Of a stretch of DNA of 64,000 nucleotides, positions 55,801-63,162 are shown in pieces. Origin of the DNA: Agrobacterium pusense. GTDB taxonomy: Bacteria > Pseudomonadota > Alphaproteobacteria > Rhizobiales > Rhizobiaceae. The translations under genes were made by a program, and so were the position numbers. The stretch covers positions 1-64,000 of the forward strand of contig NZ_FNBB01000001.1 of NCBI RefSeq assembly GCF_900102105.1, in the 5' to 3' direction. Position 1 is the first letter of the stretch, and every line of letters begins with the position of its first letter. The notes under the pieces were generated by a model. It made no database searches. It was given only the letters and a program-made list of their open reading frames with translations, and was not told the origin of the DNA.

Positions 55801-56674
55801 CCCCCACTTCAACACCCGGCAGGATGCGGCATTCGCCCGCCCGCATATCCGTGCCGAACCAGCTCACCACCAGCGCCACGCTTTGAAGAGCGGGGCAAAG
55901 CGCCTGCAATTCATCGATGGCAGCGCGCCAGTCCGTCTCGGCCGTCAGGCCGTTACGGTTCATCACGCGGCTTTCACCCATGCCCGTATGCTCGGAAACC
56001 GGCACCGTTGCGTAACCATGTTCGGTTGCGCCCGGAATGACGGTCACGGCGCGGATCGACTTCTCCAGCCCGCCGACCGGCCGCACCACCTCGAACTGCA
56101 TGAGCGGAATGCGGTTGCCATAGGCTTCAAGCGGCAGGCGCTCGATGACGACATAAGCGAGGCCGCGAAAGGCGGGAGCATTGCCGCTCCCCTGTTTCGC
56201 CTCGATCAGCGGATCGGGCAATTGCGTTGCGCTGCCGGGATAAAAGCGCATCTCGATGCCGGTCAGGTCAATTTCGCGCCCATCGGCCCAGACGCGCCGC
56301 ACGAAGGCCGCCTCCCCCTCGCAGAGACCGATGGCGAGATTGGCGAAATATCGATAGGTTTCCGTCCTTGGGCCGCGGTTGCCTTTGCCACCACGTCTCT
56401 GCACGACACGGCTTTCTTCGAAACGTGTCGCCCAGATCAGGGTGCCGCCGATCCTCGCCGTACCGTAAAGCCGGTTTATCGCGGCGCCTTCATCCGCACC
56501 GGGAATACGCGCGGCCGAGAGCCGTGCCCCGGACACGGTACGACCGTCTGAAAGCAAGGCGCGATCCACGGCGTTGCCAGCCAGCGCGCCGGCCGCACGC
56601 CCGATGATCGCTCCCACGGGCCCAAAAATACCGCCGAGCGCCGCACCTGCTGCCTGAAATAGTATGGTTGCCAT
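52871..56674 (-). CDS. GTA g15-type host-specificity/hydrolase tail protein
   Basis: 1267 aa, ATG at 56674 after GAGG. N-terminal MATILFQAAGAALGGIFGPV and GAIIGRAAGALAGNAVDRAL typify Rcc01698-like proteins. A TIM-barrel domain near 430-660 (WFTELGCPAVDK; IDAIGIDNYMPLSDW) is the GTA TIM-barrel, and the second half holds the phage tail-tip-like beta domains (QPLGLLAGERGRR). In RcGTA this is the megatron or tail-fibre-like protein that recognises the cell and perforates its envelope. It is the last of the structural genes. Confidence 0.88.
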   Translation of the reverse strand: MATILFQAAGAALGGIFGPVGAIIGRAAGALAGNAVDRALLSDGRTVSGARLSAARIPGADEGAAINRLYGTARIGGTLIWATRFEESRVVQRRGGKGNRGPRTETYRYFANLAIGLCEGEAAFVRRVWADGREIDLTGIEMRFYPGSATQLPDPLIEAKQGSGNAPAFRGLAYVVIERLPLEAYGNRIPLMQFEVVRPVGGLEKSIRAVTVIPGATEHGYATVPVSEHTGMGESRVMNRNGLTAETDWRAAIDELQALCPALQSVALVVSWFGTDMRAGECRILPGVEVGDREGETAPWSVAGLTRAGAHPVSHHHGGPAYGGTPNDEGVLQAIADLKARGLKVCLYPFVMMDVPAGNGLPDPYGKAEQDAYAWRGRITCFPAPGRPGSADRTAGARLEIDRFCSRAEGYRRMVLHYADLSVKAGGVDAFLIGSELRGLTGLRDDNGAFPFVEALVRLARDVRAVVGRATKLTYAADWSEYFGHQPADGSGDVFFHLDPLWASSDIDAIGIDNYMPLSDWRDEDAANGNPDGMTGPDDAVAFRRAVTAGEGFDWFYASEADRTARRRTPIADGTTAKPWVFRYKDLRNWWEHLHYDRPGGKEGTTPTAWRPGSKPIWFTELGCPAVDKSATRPNVFPDPKSAENAFPHFSRKSRADSQQRRFLEAHLGHWENGDTAMVDTSRIYLWTWDARPFPAFPQNGATWSDGGNWRTGHWLNGRLGTATLADTIAAILTDHGFSAFDVSAISGDLIGYVQGEVTSARSLLEPLIAAFQLDVAEDAGTLCFRSRNGAVTPVRDISILADLEGEPLWSENRGHDSDFPAEAVLTSFNPALDYEQASVRSRRVENAGSRVMRLDLNAALSSETAQAAIEAALRDSRQARRSLSFALPPGQIALEPGDCIRLSTEAFPQAPAGRFMVSRIEDGAVRQVEARAFSPALSTFAGVADERRARGASGSEGFAPEVLFLDLPYQDGAAAEQSARVAAFAKPWRHIVVSASSGTEGYGQRVVLDRPARIATLAMPLKPGPSGRFDRANTIVLDLPFGEVASVEPLSVMNGENRIAVRAANGVWEIVAFAKAEETARSRWRLSVLLRGLAGTEDALAIGAPAGAPVVVLDAAVQPLGLLAGERGRRMNWIVEAAEQAGAPVGPFSVEAGFRALTPLAPVHLGGLRKTDGVLISWKRRGRMDADGWDASEIPLDEAFERYRVEVLDGDEVRRTADVSEPFWFYPATAELTDFPALRDHISVRVRQLGRAVPLGVAAQAVLPLS

Positions 56675-56691
56675 GCCTGCCTCAAAAAATC

Positions 56692-57126
56692 TCAGGGATC
56701 GGGAAAGCGGAAAATGCCGGCGATGCGCCGTTTCCAGCATGGCACCAAGGCGGAACGCACCACCGCCGCCTGCTCATAAGCGTGGATGAAATGCCGGGAT
56801 TCCGCGAGGATGCCGAGATGTTTAGCCGCCGCATCGGCCCGCCAGCGGAACAGCAGCAGGTCTCCGGGCTTTGCCCCGTCCAGGCCCGAAACGTCGGGAA
56901 AATGACGTTGCACGGCCGCCATCAGCCGGTCCTCACCACAGCGCTCGGCCCAGTCAGGCGCATAGGGCGGCGGAAGTTCCGGTTCGCTGCCGTAGAGTTC
57001 GCGCCAGACGCCTCGGATCAGGCCGAGACAATCGCAGCCAACGCCCCTTAGCGACGCCTGATGCCGATAGGGTGTGCCGATCCACGGCTCGGCCAGCGCC
57101 AGCACCTTGTCTCCCGTCTCGCTCAT
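56692..57126 (-). CDS. GTA g14-type NlpC/P60 cell-wall peptidase
   Basis: 144 aa. The NlpC/P60 papain-like site is complete: catalytic Cys33 in GVGCDCLGLIRGVW, His103 in AKHLGIL, and a second His in RHFIHAYEQAAV. It should cut cell-wall peptides to help the particle inject DNA. Start overlaps the end of g13 by 4 bp; g15 begins 18 bp beyond its stop. Confidence 0.9.
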   Translation of the reverse strand: MSETGDKVLALAEPWIGTPYRHQASLRGVGCDCLGLIRGVWRELYGSEPELPPPYAPDWAERCGEDRLMAAVQRHFPDVSGLDGAKPGDLLLFRWRADAAAKHLGILAESRHFIHAYEQAAVVRSALVPCWKRRIAGIFRFPDP

Positions 57127-58007
57127 GGGAACAAGGCCCCGCCATCGTGGGTGTGACCACCGCTGGCATAAGAATAGGCGAAATCAGCCCCTGGAAGATG
57201 GGGAAATCCCCTGAAATTCAGCTGATTGGCGAATGTATGCCTGCATGTGGCGAAGCTCTTGTCGCAACCGGCCGTGACGGAAAAGCTGTCTCCCGGCAAC
57301 GGTGCCTCATCCGGTGGAAGCCAGAAAGAAAGAAGCGCGCCGCCATTGCGCTGCTCATGACCATCGAGATCGAACCCGCGCCCGGCAAGCGGACCGGTGA
57401 GAAAATGCACCTTTCCCCCGTTGAAAAAACCATCCGGGAAAGCATCGAGCCCGGTTGCGACGAGATTGCCGGCCGCGTCCACCGCCGCCACCCGGCCATT
57501 GCCGGTGAACCGCGCCAGAGCCACGCCGCAGCGTGCGTCTCCCAGCGCGGCATCGCAGCGCCGTCCATAAACCCGCCCCTGCGGCTGGCTGAGGCGATGG
57601 GCGAAACTGCGCAGCTCGGCGCGAAAGGACCCGCCCGCCCGGGTTACGTCGCCGATCTCGCGCAGGGAGAGAAGCACATGCTCTTCCGGAGCCTGCCAGT
57701 TGACGAGGTAAAGCTCCACTCTCGCTCCGTCGAAACGGCCGGCGGCAAGATCCTCTTCCGAAATCGCCTCGCTGGAAAAACCGCCTGCCACTTCACCTGC
57801 GCCGGCGCCGAGCCCGGTTTCGCTGTCATTATCGCTGGCCGAAAAACCGCTGGCGGCCAGAAAGGCCGTGCCGGCGAAGAAAAGCGCCTCGTCATGATCG
57901 GTGAATCCGATTTCGGCGCCATCCTTCAACGTCACTTTCCAGCAATGGCAAGTGGTCGTGGCATCGCTTTCAAGATGCCCGGCAAGGGCGGGAGCGATCG
58001 TTTTCAT
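57123..58007 (-). CDS. GTA g13-type tail hub protein (DUF2163)
   Basis: 294 aa. N-terminal DATTTCHCWKVTLKDGAEIG and GFTDHDEALFFAGTAF are typical of the DUF2163 hub family. Four cysteines, Cys151, Cys160 (RRCDAALGDARC), Cys248 and Cys255 (AGCDKSFATC), match the ligands of the [4Fe-4S] cluster reported for the RcGTA hub and phage lambda gpL. It sits at the distal end of the tail tube. ATGA overlaps on both sides. Confidence 0.9.
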   Translation of the reverse strand: MKTIAPALAGHLESDATTTCHCWKVTLKDGAEIGFTDHDEALFFAGTAFLAASGFSASDNDSETGLGAGAGEVAGGFSSEAISEEDLAAGRFDGARVELYLVNWQAPEEHVLLSLREIGDVTRAGGSFRAELRSFAHRLSQPQGRVYGRRCDAALGDARCGVALARFTGNGRVAAVDAAGNLVATGLDAFPDGFFNGGKVHFLTGPLAGRGFDLDGHEQRNGGALLSFWLPPDEAPLPGDSFSVTAGCDKSFATCRHTFANQLNFRGFPHLPGADFAYSYASGGHTHDGGALFP

Positions 58008-58642
58008 GGCTGGATTTCCATCAGCGGAATGGCGGGAATTCGCCCGGCTTCGAAGGCGGTGAGGTTGATGTCGATGCGGTCGGTCGCGAACCGTACCGGT
58101 ACATCGAATTCATAGCCGGCACGGACCACCGCACCGGCGGGCGGAACCTTTCCGGAACCGAATGTCACCATACCGGTCGCGTAATCGCAGGACATATCCG
58201 AAGCGGATACGGGCACACCCTCGACCGATACGAGGACGGAGCCCTCGGCAGGCTTTTCCACCCGGCGGGTGAAGAAGCCACCCGCATCGGCATAGGTCTT
58301 GACCAGTTGAAACCGCACCGTGACGCCATCACCCACGCCGATCCTCTGATCGGTCGATGCCGGCGTGTCTCCCGGCGGGCAGGATTTGAAGTCCACGGGA
58401 TCGCGAAAACGAAAGCCGTAAAGCTCGCCGCGCCGCGCTTCGAAAAAGGCCAGCACCTCATAGAGATCGGTGAGCGAGCGGATGCCCGAGCCGGCGTCAT
58501 AGGCACGCCTGGCATTTCGCCAGCGCTGATTGCGGCTTTCCCGCCCATTGGAAAGATTGACGATGTCGGTCCGTCTCACCGGCCCGCCGCTCACACCGAG
58601 CGCCAGCCGCAGCGGAAACCGCACTTCATGAAATGCCACCAT
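58004..58642 (-). CDS. GTA g12-type distal tail protein (DUF2460)
   Basis: 212 aa. Starts MVAFHEVRFPLRLALGVSGG; central YEVLAFFEARRGELYGFRFR and DPVDFKSCPPGD are the DUF2460 core. It forms the ring joining tube and baseplate hub in RcGTA. The next gene overlaps by 4 bp. About 110 bp separate it from g11. Confidence 0.9.
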   Translation of the reverse strand: MVAFHEVRFPLRLALGVSGGPVRRTDIVNLSNGRESRNQRWRNARRAYDAGSGIRSLTDLYEVLAFFEARRGELYGFRFRDPVDFKSCPPGDTPASTDQRIGVGDGVTVRFQLVKTYADAGGFFTRRVEKPAEGSVLVSVEGVPVSASDMSCDYATGMVTFGSGKVPPAGAVVRAGYEFDVPVRFATDRIDINLTAFEAGRIPAIPLMEIQP

Positions 58643-58755
58643 GTCGTTGTTCCTGGATTCATTTCGCTGTTCGGGGTGTGCCGGCCGCAGGCCCTCATCC
58701 TTCGCGGTTTGTCCATGCTCGGCAGGCCGGTCGGGACAGGGACAAGGTCTGCATA

Positions 58756-59337
58756 TTACAGTCCACGCTGGCCGCGCCCGACGCTGCGCGCCAGCATTGC
58801 GGCAATCTGGCCTTCGCTTTTGCGGAAGCTTGCCGCATCCGTCGCCGTGACGTTGAAAATGATCTGGGACCCGCCGCCGGCGGAAGGCGCCGCAACACCG
58901 AGTGCACCATCCGGGCCGCGCTTCAGAGGCAATATGGCTTCCGCCCCTGCTTCTCCCATCAGGCCAAGCCCGCCGTCCATGGGAAAAAACGCCGGGCTGG
59001 AGACGACACCACCCTCGGCGAAAGGCGTGACGCTGCGCCCCGGCATCCCGCCATCCGCGAAGGCGAAGAGCGAGCCGCCGCCGTTCAACAACCCGCCGAC
59101 GGCATTGCCAATCATGGCCTCAAAGGGTTTGAGCCCGGCGGAAAGCGCGATGCCCGACAGCCGCTGCCCAAGGCCGCGCAGCACATCGTCCAGCCCTTTG
59201 CCGCCTGTCGTTGCCGCCTGCAGTGCAGACGTCAGCGCCGCTCCGAACCGTTCGGAGCGGCGTTCGAGATCGCCCATCACTTCGGACAGGGCTTCCGCCT
59301 CCTCCCGATTTTCCGCGATCGATCCTTCACCCGCCAT
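58756..59337 (-). CDS. GTA g11-type tail tape measure protein
   Basis: 193 aa, short as in GTA, whose tail is only about 50 nm. N-terminal helical part (NREEAEALSEVMGDLERRSE) then Gly-rich hydrophobic region (GLKPFEAMIGNAVGGLLNGG) and repeated AFADGGMPG, AEGGVVSSPAFFPMDGG, LGLMGEAGAEAILPL motifs of phage tape measures. It sets tail length and is probably ejected with the DNA. The ATG at 59337 lies 44 bp after g10.1. Confidence 0.9.
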   Translation of the reverse strand: MAGEGSIAENREEAEALSEVMGDLERRSERFGAALTSALQAATTGGKGLDDVLRGLGQRLSGIALSAGLKPFEAMIGNAVGGLLNGGGSLFAFADGGMPGRSVTPFAEGGVVSSPAFFPMDGGLGLMGEAGAEAILPLKRGPDGALGVAAPSAGGGSQIIFNVTATDAASFRKSEGQIAAMLARSVGRGQRGL

Positions 59338-59381
59338 CGTACCTGCCTTTCCGATTCAAACTGGAGCTTCAAGTATTTGAA

Positions 59382-59627
59382 TTAAAACATCTTCGCGAAA
59401 CGATGATCGGATGCCTCCCTGTCGGGAAAACGCCGCATCATCGCCTCCATCTCCTGTCGATCGGGGCCGTGTGAACCGGAGCGCACGCCGCCCGTCATGG
59501 CGAAAAACTCTCTGGGCGTCAGCCGCCAGAAGACTTCGGAAGAAAGCCGCAGTAGGCAGAAACCCGCATGGAGAACCGCATCCCAGGGAAAAGGGCGCGG
59601 CGTCGCATCGCCTGCTGCGGCATTCAG
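59382..59627 (-). CDS. GTA g10.1-type tail assembly chaperone, CTG start
   Basis: 81 codons, LNAAAGDATPRPFPWDAVLH then AGFCLLRLSSEVFWRLTPRE, FFAMTGG and a charged tail. FPWDAV..AGF..LRLS...FW.LTPRE is the signature of the rcc01693 (TIGR02216) phage tail assembly chaperone. Between the last upstream in-frame stop (TGA at 59739-59741) and the conserved region there is no ATG, GTG or TTG. The frame can start at CTG (59627), which overlaps the g10 stop as CTGA where ATGA is usual. Starts deeper inside would remove the domain. Confidence 0.8.
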   Translation of the reverse strand: MNAAAGDATPRPFPWDAVLHAGFCLLRLSSEVFWRLTPREFFAMTGGVRSGSHGPDRQEMEAMMRRFPDREASDHRFAKMF

Positions 59628-59983
59628 GGGTCCCGCGGCGTCTCCCCTTTCAAACCGCCGAAGGTGGCGGTCAGAAGTTCGGCGACGATGGCGGCATGGC
59701 CGACAATGCCACCCTCCACCGTGGCGCTGGCAACATCCTCATCCGAAAAAACATTGCCGGCGCCGCGCAACCCCGCGCCGATCACCCGGATCATGTCGGT
59801 GGCCTTCATGCGTCCGCTCGCAAAACGTTCGGCGAGCGCTGTCAGGTCGTCGACTTCGAAGGCGGTTTCGAGCTCGGCAAGCGCGCCGAGCGTCAGGCAC
59901 AATATGCGCCTCTCGCCGTCGAACAGCGCTTCGATCTCGCCGCGATGGCGGTTCGCCCGCCCGTAACGCAACCCTTGCGGCAT
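59624..59983 (-). CDS. GTA g10-type protein (Phage_TAC_11-like)
   Basis: 119 aa from the ATG at 59983, which overlaps the g9 stop by one base (TGATG); a GTG one codon earlier is possible. Contains RHRGEIEALFDGERRILCLT, a GALAELETAFEVDDLTALAE helix and IRVIGAGLRGAG, typical of GTA family chaperones with the DUF3356/TAC_11 domain. Probably with g10.1 it chaperones the tape measure during tail assembly. Translation of g10.1 should be coupled at its stop. Confidence 0.88.
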   Translation of the reverse strand: MPQGLRYGRANRHRGEIEALFDGERRILCLTLGALAELETAFEVDDLTALAERFASGRMKATDMIRVIGAGLRGAGNVFSDEDVASATVEGGIVGHAAIVAELLTATFGGLKGETPRDP

Positions 59984-60390
59984 CACAGCGCTCCAAAGGT
60001 CAAAAGACCGGCCGATTCCAGCGCGATCTCAAATTGCACTTCGCCATCGTGACGGCCGGAATACTCCAGCGCCACGATCTGGAACGGCCCGATAATCGTG
60101 CCGAAATCGGGTATGACGATCTGCCAGCCGGGAATGGTGCCCGCGAAAAACGCGCCGCGCACGAGCGCATCGCTCGCCGCATCCTTGAATATGCCTGACG
60201 CCGTCAGCGCGGCCCTTTGCACGCCGGCACCCGCCAGCAACTCGCGCCAGCGCCCGACGCTTTCCCCATCGGTAACGTCCACCGCCTGGGCGTTAAAGGC
60301 CAGCCGCCGCGTTCTGAGCCCGGCAACAGTGACATATGTTCCGGCATTGTTGAATTTCAGCAGAAAATCCTTGCCCTTCTGCGCCACCAT
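59983..60390 (-). CDS. GTA g9-type major tail protein (TP901-1 family)
   Basis: 135 aa from the ATG at 60390, AAGGA 6 nt before. Starts MVAQKGKDFLLKFNNAGTYV; RTRRLAFNAQAVDVTDGES and GRWRELLAGAGVQRAALTAS are the TP901-1/GTA tube protein core, and DGEVQFEIALESAGLLTF its end. Forms the tail tube rings. It is now the first gene after the inserted opposite-strand MFS gene, so it should lie far from the GTA promoter. Confidence 0.92.
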   Translation of the reverse strand: MVAQKGKDFLLKFNNAGTYVTVAGLRTRRLAFNAQAVDVTDGESVGRWRELLAGAGVQRAALTASGIFKDAASDALVRGAFFAGTIPGWQIVIPDFGTIIGPFQIVALEYSGRHDGEVQFEIALESAGLLTFGAL

Positions 60391-60479
60391 CCTGTTTCCT
60401 TCCGTTTCGATTGCGGTTGCAGGGTGTTGCGGGCCTGCGACCAAAAATGTTCCTTGCCCTCGCATTGTGCGATCTTGCC

Positions 60480-61679
60480 ATGTCCGATGCTGCTTCCCCG
60501 ACGTTCCGTACACGCCTTATCGGCGTGCTGGCGCTTGGGCAGGTCGTCAGCTGGGGTTCCGGTTTCGACATGCTGGCCATTCTCGGTCCACGAATGGGCA
60601 GCGAACTCGCCATCGCCAACGAAGTCGTTTTTGCAGGCCTGACCGTGATGATGACCATCAGTGCGCTTTGCGGGCCGCTGCTCGGGCGGATGCTTGTGCG
60701 CCACGGCGCAGCGCCGGTGCTGGTCAGCGGCACCCTGCTTTTTGCCTGCGGCTTTGCGCTGCTTGCTTTTGCAGGCGGCGTGACAAGCTATCTGCTGGGC
60801 TGGGCGGTGATGGGCTTTGCCGGCGCCTGCGGGCTGACAACGGCGGCACACACCGCCGTGGTGGAGCGCGTCGGGGCGGAAAGCGGTCGATCCCTGACGC
60901 TGCTGATGGTCTTTACCGGCCTTTCGGCGGCCGTGTTCCTGCCCGTTACAGCCTTTGCGGAGCAGCATCTCGGCTGGCGCGGCACCCTCATCCTCTACGG
61001 CTGTCTGCAGCTGTTCCTGCTTCTGCCGCTTTACCTCTTCGTTCTTCCGAAGAGTAAGGGCGGCAATCCAGGCCAGCGCCCGCATCCTGGCGAAATCCCG
61101 GCCTCGCCGGTGGATACGCGGCGCGCCTTCCTGCTTCTGGCGGCAATGACCACGCTCAGCGCCTTCACCGCCTTTGGCTTCTCGCCGCTTCTGCCTTTGC
61201 TTCTCGTGCATTCAGGCGCATCGCAAGCGCTCGCAATCCAGCTGGCATCGGTGCGCAGCGTGCTGGCGATTACCGCGCGCGGGCTAGATTTCCTGCTGGG
61301 AAAACACGGCAATCCCTTCATCACCTGCCTGATCGGCCTCTGTCTTCTGCTGACATCCTTTCTGGTGCTGCTCGTGTTTTCTCCGGCCATACCAGCCTTT
61401 GCCGGCTTCATCGCCCTGTTCGGCTTTGGCGCGGGCGTGCTGACGGTCAGCCGCGCCGTTCTGCCGCTTGCAGTGTTTTCTCCGCAGCAATACGGCCTTC
61501 AGGCCGCACGGATTTCGCTTCCGCAAAATCTCGCCATCGCCTTTGCACCTGTCATTTTCAGCATGGCGCTCGATCGCGGCGGCGTGGCGGCGATGCTTGG
61601 CATCGCTTCCATCCTGATCACCCTTTCGCTGCTGCTGCTGATCCTGCTGTGGAAAACCGTGGCCGGCCAGAAAGCGTAA
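60480..61679 (+). CDS. MFS transporter inserted within GTA cluster
   Basis: 399 aa from the ATG at 60480; the longer frame lacks support. Twelve membrane segments: LGQVVSWGSGFDMLAILGPR starts TM1, GRMLVRHGAAPVLVSGTLLF matches loop 2-3, and FGAGVLTVSRAVLPLAVFSP the later half. It resembles the oxalate/formate-antiporter-like or YfkF group, but the substrate is open. It is the only rightward gene between capsid and g15 and splits g8 from g9; ends 6 bp from the g8 stop. Confidence 0.85.
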   Translation: MSDAASPTFRTRLIGVLALGQVVSWGSGFDMLAILGPRMGSELAIANEVVFAGLTVMMTISALCGPLLGRMLVRHGAAPVLVSGTLLFACGFALLAFAGGVTSYLLGWAVMGFAGACGLTTAAHTAVVERVGAESGRSLTLLMVFTGLSAAVFLPVTAFAEQHLGWRGTLILYGCLQLFLLLPLYLFVLPKSKGGNPGQRPHPGEIPASPVDTRRAFLLLAAMTTLSAFTAFGFSPLLPLLLVHSGASQALAIQLASVRSVLAITARGLDFLLGKHGNPFITCLIGLCLLLTSFLVLLVFSPAIPAFAGFIALFGFGAGVLTVSRAVLPLAVFSPQQYGLQAARISLPQNLAIAFAPVIFSMALDRGGVAAMLGIASILITLSLLLLILLWKTVAGQKA

Positions 61680-61685
61680 GGCCCT

Positions 61686-62081
61686 TCATTCCGTTACCGC
61701 CCTGAACCGCATTTCAAGGACGAAGTTCCGTGACTTCGCCTCACGGCGGGAGCGGCTGGACAGCATGTGCATGTTGACGAGCGAAAAGCCGACGAGCGGC
61801 AGCGCGGCATCATCAAGCAGCGCTTTTACCCTTGCGGCGATCTCACCCGTGGATCTGCGGCGATTGGCATCACCCCAGATTTGCAGCGTCAGAAAATGCT
61901 CCTCCGCGCTTTCCGTCGCCGTCGAATAATCGCGGGTCTCGACCTCGTCGAAGACAATACATGGCAAAAGGCCACGCGTCAGAAGCCGGTCGACGATGCC
62001 GCCGGGGTTGAGGTCTGCCAATTCGGCATCGCCAGCGAGCTTTGCGACGATCGCCTGAAGAAGCGGGTTCGCGGCGCTCAT
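61686..62081 (-). CDS. GTA g8-type tail terminator (DUF3168)
   Basis: 131 aa, ATG at 62081 after AGAGGAAG, overlapping g7 by 4 bp. DUF3168 features: NPLLQAIVAKLAGDAELADL, PCIVFDEVETRDYSTAT and HFLTLQIWGD. It is the tail terminator/completion protein that links tube to head. The antisense MFS gene ends 6 bp after its stop. Confidence 0.88.
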   Translation of the reverse strand: MSAANPLLQAIVAKLAGDAELADLNPGGIVDRLLTRGLLPCIVFDEVETRDYSTATESAEEHFLTLQIWGDANRRRSTGEIAARVKALLDDAALPLVGFSLVNMHMLSSRSRREAKSRNFVLEMRFRAVTE

Positions 62082-62419
62082 TGGTCTTCCTCTTCGCAAC
62101 GGCAGACGATGAAGCGGCGGGTTTCGTCGGGATCTATCGCCGTTCGGATGTTGAGGATGCGCGACCCCTTGCGAAAGCGCATCCCGGTGCCGATGTCGAT
62201 GTCGTTGCGCCAGGCGAGCCAGACACGATGGGTAATCGTTGCCCCCTCGGCCGAAGCCCGCTCGTGCGAGGCTTCGGAAACCGGTTCGATGGCGCCCCAC
62301 AACGCGTGCACGGCCTTCCAGCTTTCGGCGGCGCCGCCCTGTCCATCAGGCATTTCCGACCGCACTTCCAGTTCCAGTCGCGCCGTCAGCCTGCCAGGAT
62401 CAAGAAAGACGAGGTTCAT
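62078..62419 (-). CDS. GTA g7-type head-tail adaptor
   Basis: 113 aa. Starts MNLVFLDPGRLTARLELEVR; DGQGGAAESWKAVHALWGAI and WRNDIDIGTGMRFRKGSRIL are typical of phage head-tail adaptors (gp16/Rcc01689-like stopper). Start lies 4 bp after g6; its stop overlaps g8 by ATGA. Confidence 0.9.
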   Translation of the reverse strand: MNLVFLDPGRLTARLELEVRSEMPDGQGGAAESWKAVHALWGAIEPVSEASHERASAEGATITHRVWLAWRNDIDIGTGMRFRKGSRILNIRTAIDPDETRRFIVCRCEEEDQ

Positions 62420-62422
62420 GGC

Positions 62423-62992
62423 CTAAAGCCCCAGACGGCAGAAAGGAGACACCAGCCGCTCATAACCAGCCGGAACGGCGGCCGGCTGGTTTTCCGGCGC
62501 GACGGCGCCGCGAAAGGCGAACATCTGCGCCACATGCATCAGCATGGCGCGTTTCAGCGTATCGGGCACATCCGTCGCGGCCTCGCCATGACCGGCGGTG
62601 AAATCGATCTCGATGCCATTCAGCTCCCGTTCCGGGGCCGGCGGTTCGCGCAGCCACAGCCGTGCCGGCCGCGCCGCGCCGTCGAGCAGCTTTTCGGTGG
62701 CGGTGATGTCTGCCACGCGCCCCTGCCCGTCGAAAACCAGAATCGTTTCGATGGCTTGCACCGGCGTCTTGCCAATCAGAATCACGCCCGTTTCGGGCCA
62801 CCGATCGAGATAAAGCCGCCAGGTCTGGCGCAGGAGGCACAGCCCGGTGGTGCGTTCCAGATGCTCGCGGGCCGCGCGTATCAACGTGGCAAGCAAGGTG
62901 TCCTCGTCACCGCTGTCGAGACGCAGATGCGCCTTGACGTCGGCAAGGGTCAACGGCTCCGCCTGCGGCGGATGGATGAGGGCATAGGTCAT
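62423..62992 (-). CDS. GTA g6-type head-tail connector (phiE125 gp8-like)
   Basis: 189 aa from the ATG at 62992 with GGAG upstream; the longer frame runs into a repeat. MTYALIHPPQAEPLTLADVK AHLRLD is the phiE125 gp8/HK97 gp6-like start; AAREHLERTTGLCLLRQTWR fits the helical ring domain. It forms the connector ring under the portal. Separated from the capsid gene by a palindromic element. Confidence 0.9.
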   Translation of the reverse strand: MTYALIHPPQAEPLTLADVKAHLRLDSGDEDTLLATLIRAAREHLERTTGLCLLRQTWRLYLDRWPETGVILIGKTPVQAIETILVFDGQGRVADITATEKLLDGAARPARLWLREPPAPERELNGIEIDFTAGHGEAATDVPDTLKRAMLMHVAQMFAFRGAVAPENQPAAVPAGYERLVSPFCRLGL

Positions 62993-63026
62993 GGGGTCTC
63001 CGGAGATTAGGGCGAGCGGCTGCGTC

Positions 63027-63143
63027 TTTCGCCTTCTTCCCGCCGGGAGAAGATCGCGGCAGCGGGTCGTGGGGGCAAGGGTCGGGGTAAACCGAGAGCT
63101 TGCCCCCTCATCTGCCCTGTCGGGCATCGGCGGGGAGAAGAAA
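63027..63143. repeat. Palindromic element between GTA g5 and g6
   Basis: Outer arms TTTCGCCTTCTTCCCG and GCGGGGAGAAGAAA; inner GGGGGCAAGG/CTTGCCCCC and a CTGCCCTGTCGGGCATC segment shared with the arms of 36561-36716. It fills the gap between two genes of one transcription unit. Confidence 0.75.
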
Positions 63144-63162
63144 CACGCGGCACCGTCGAGGT

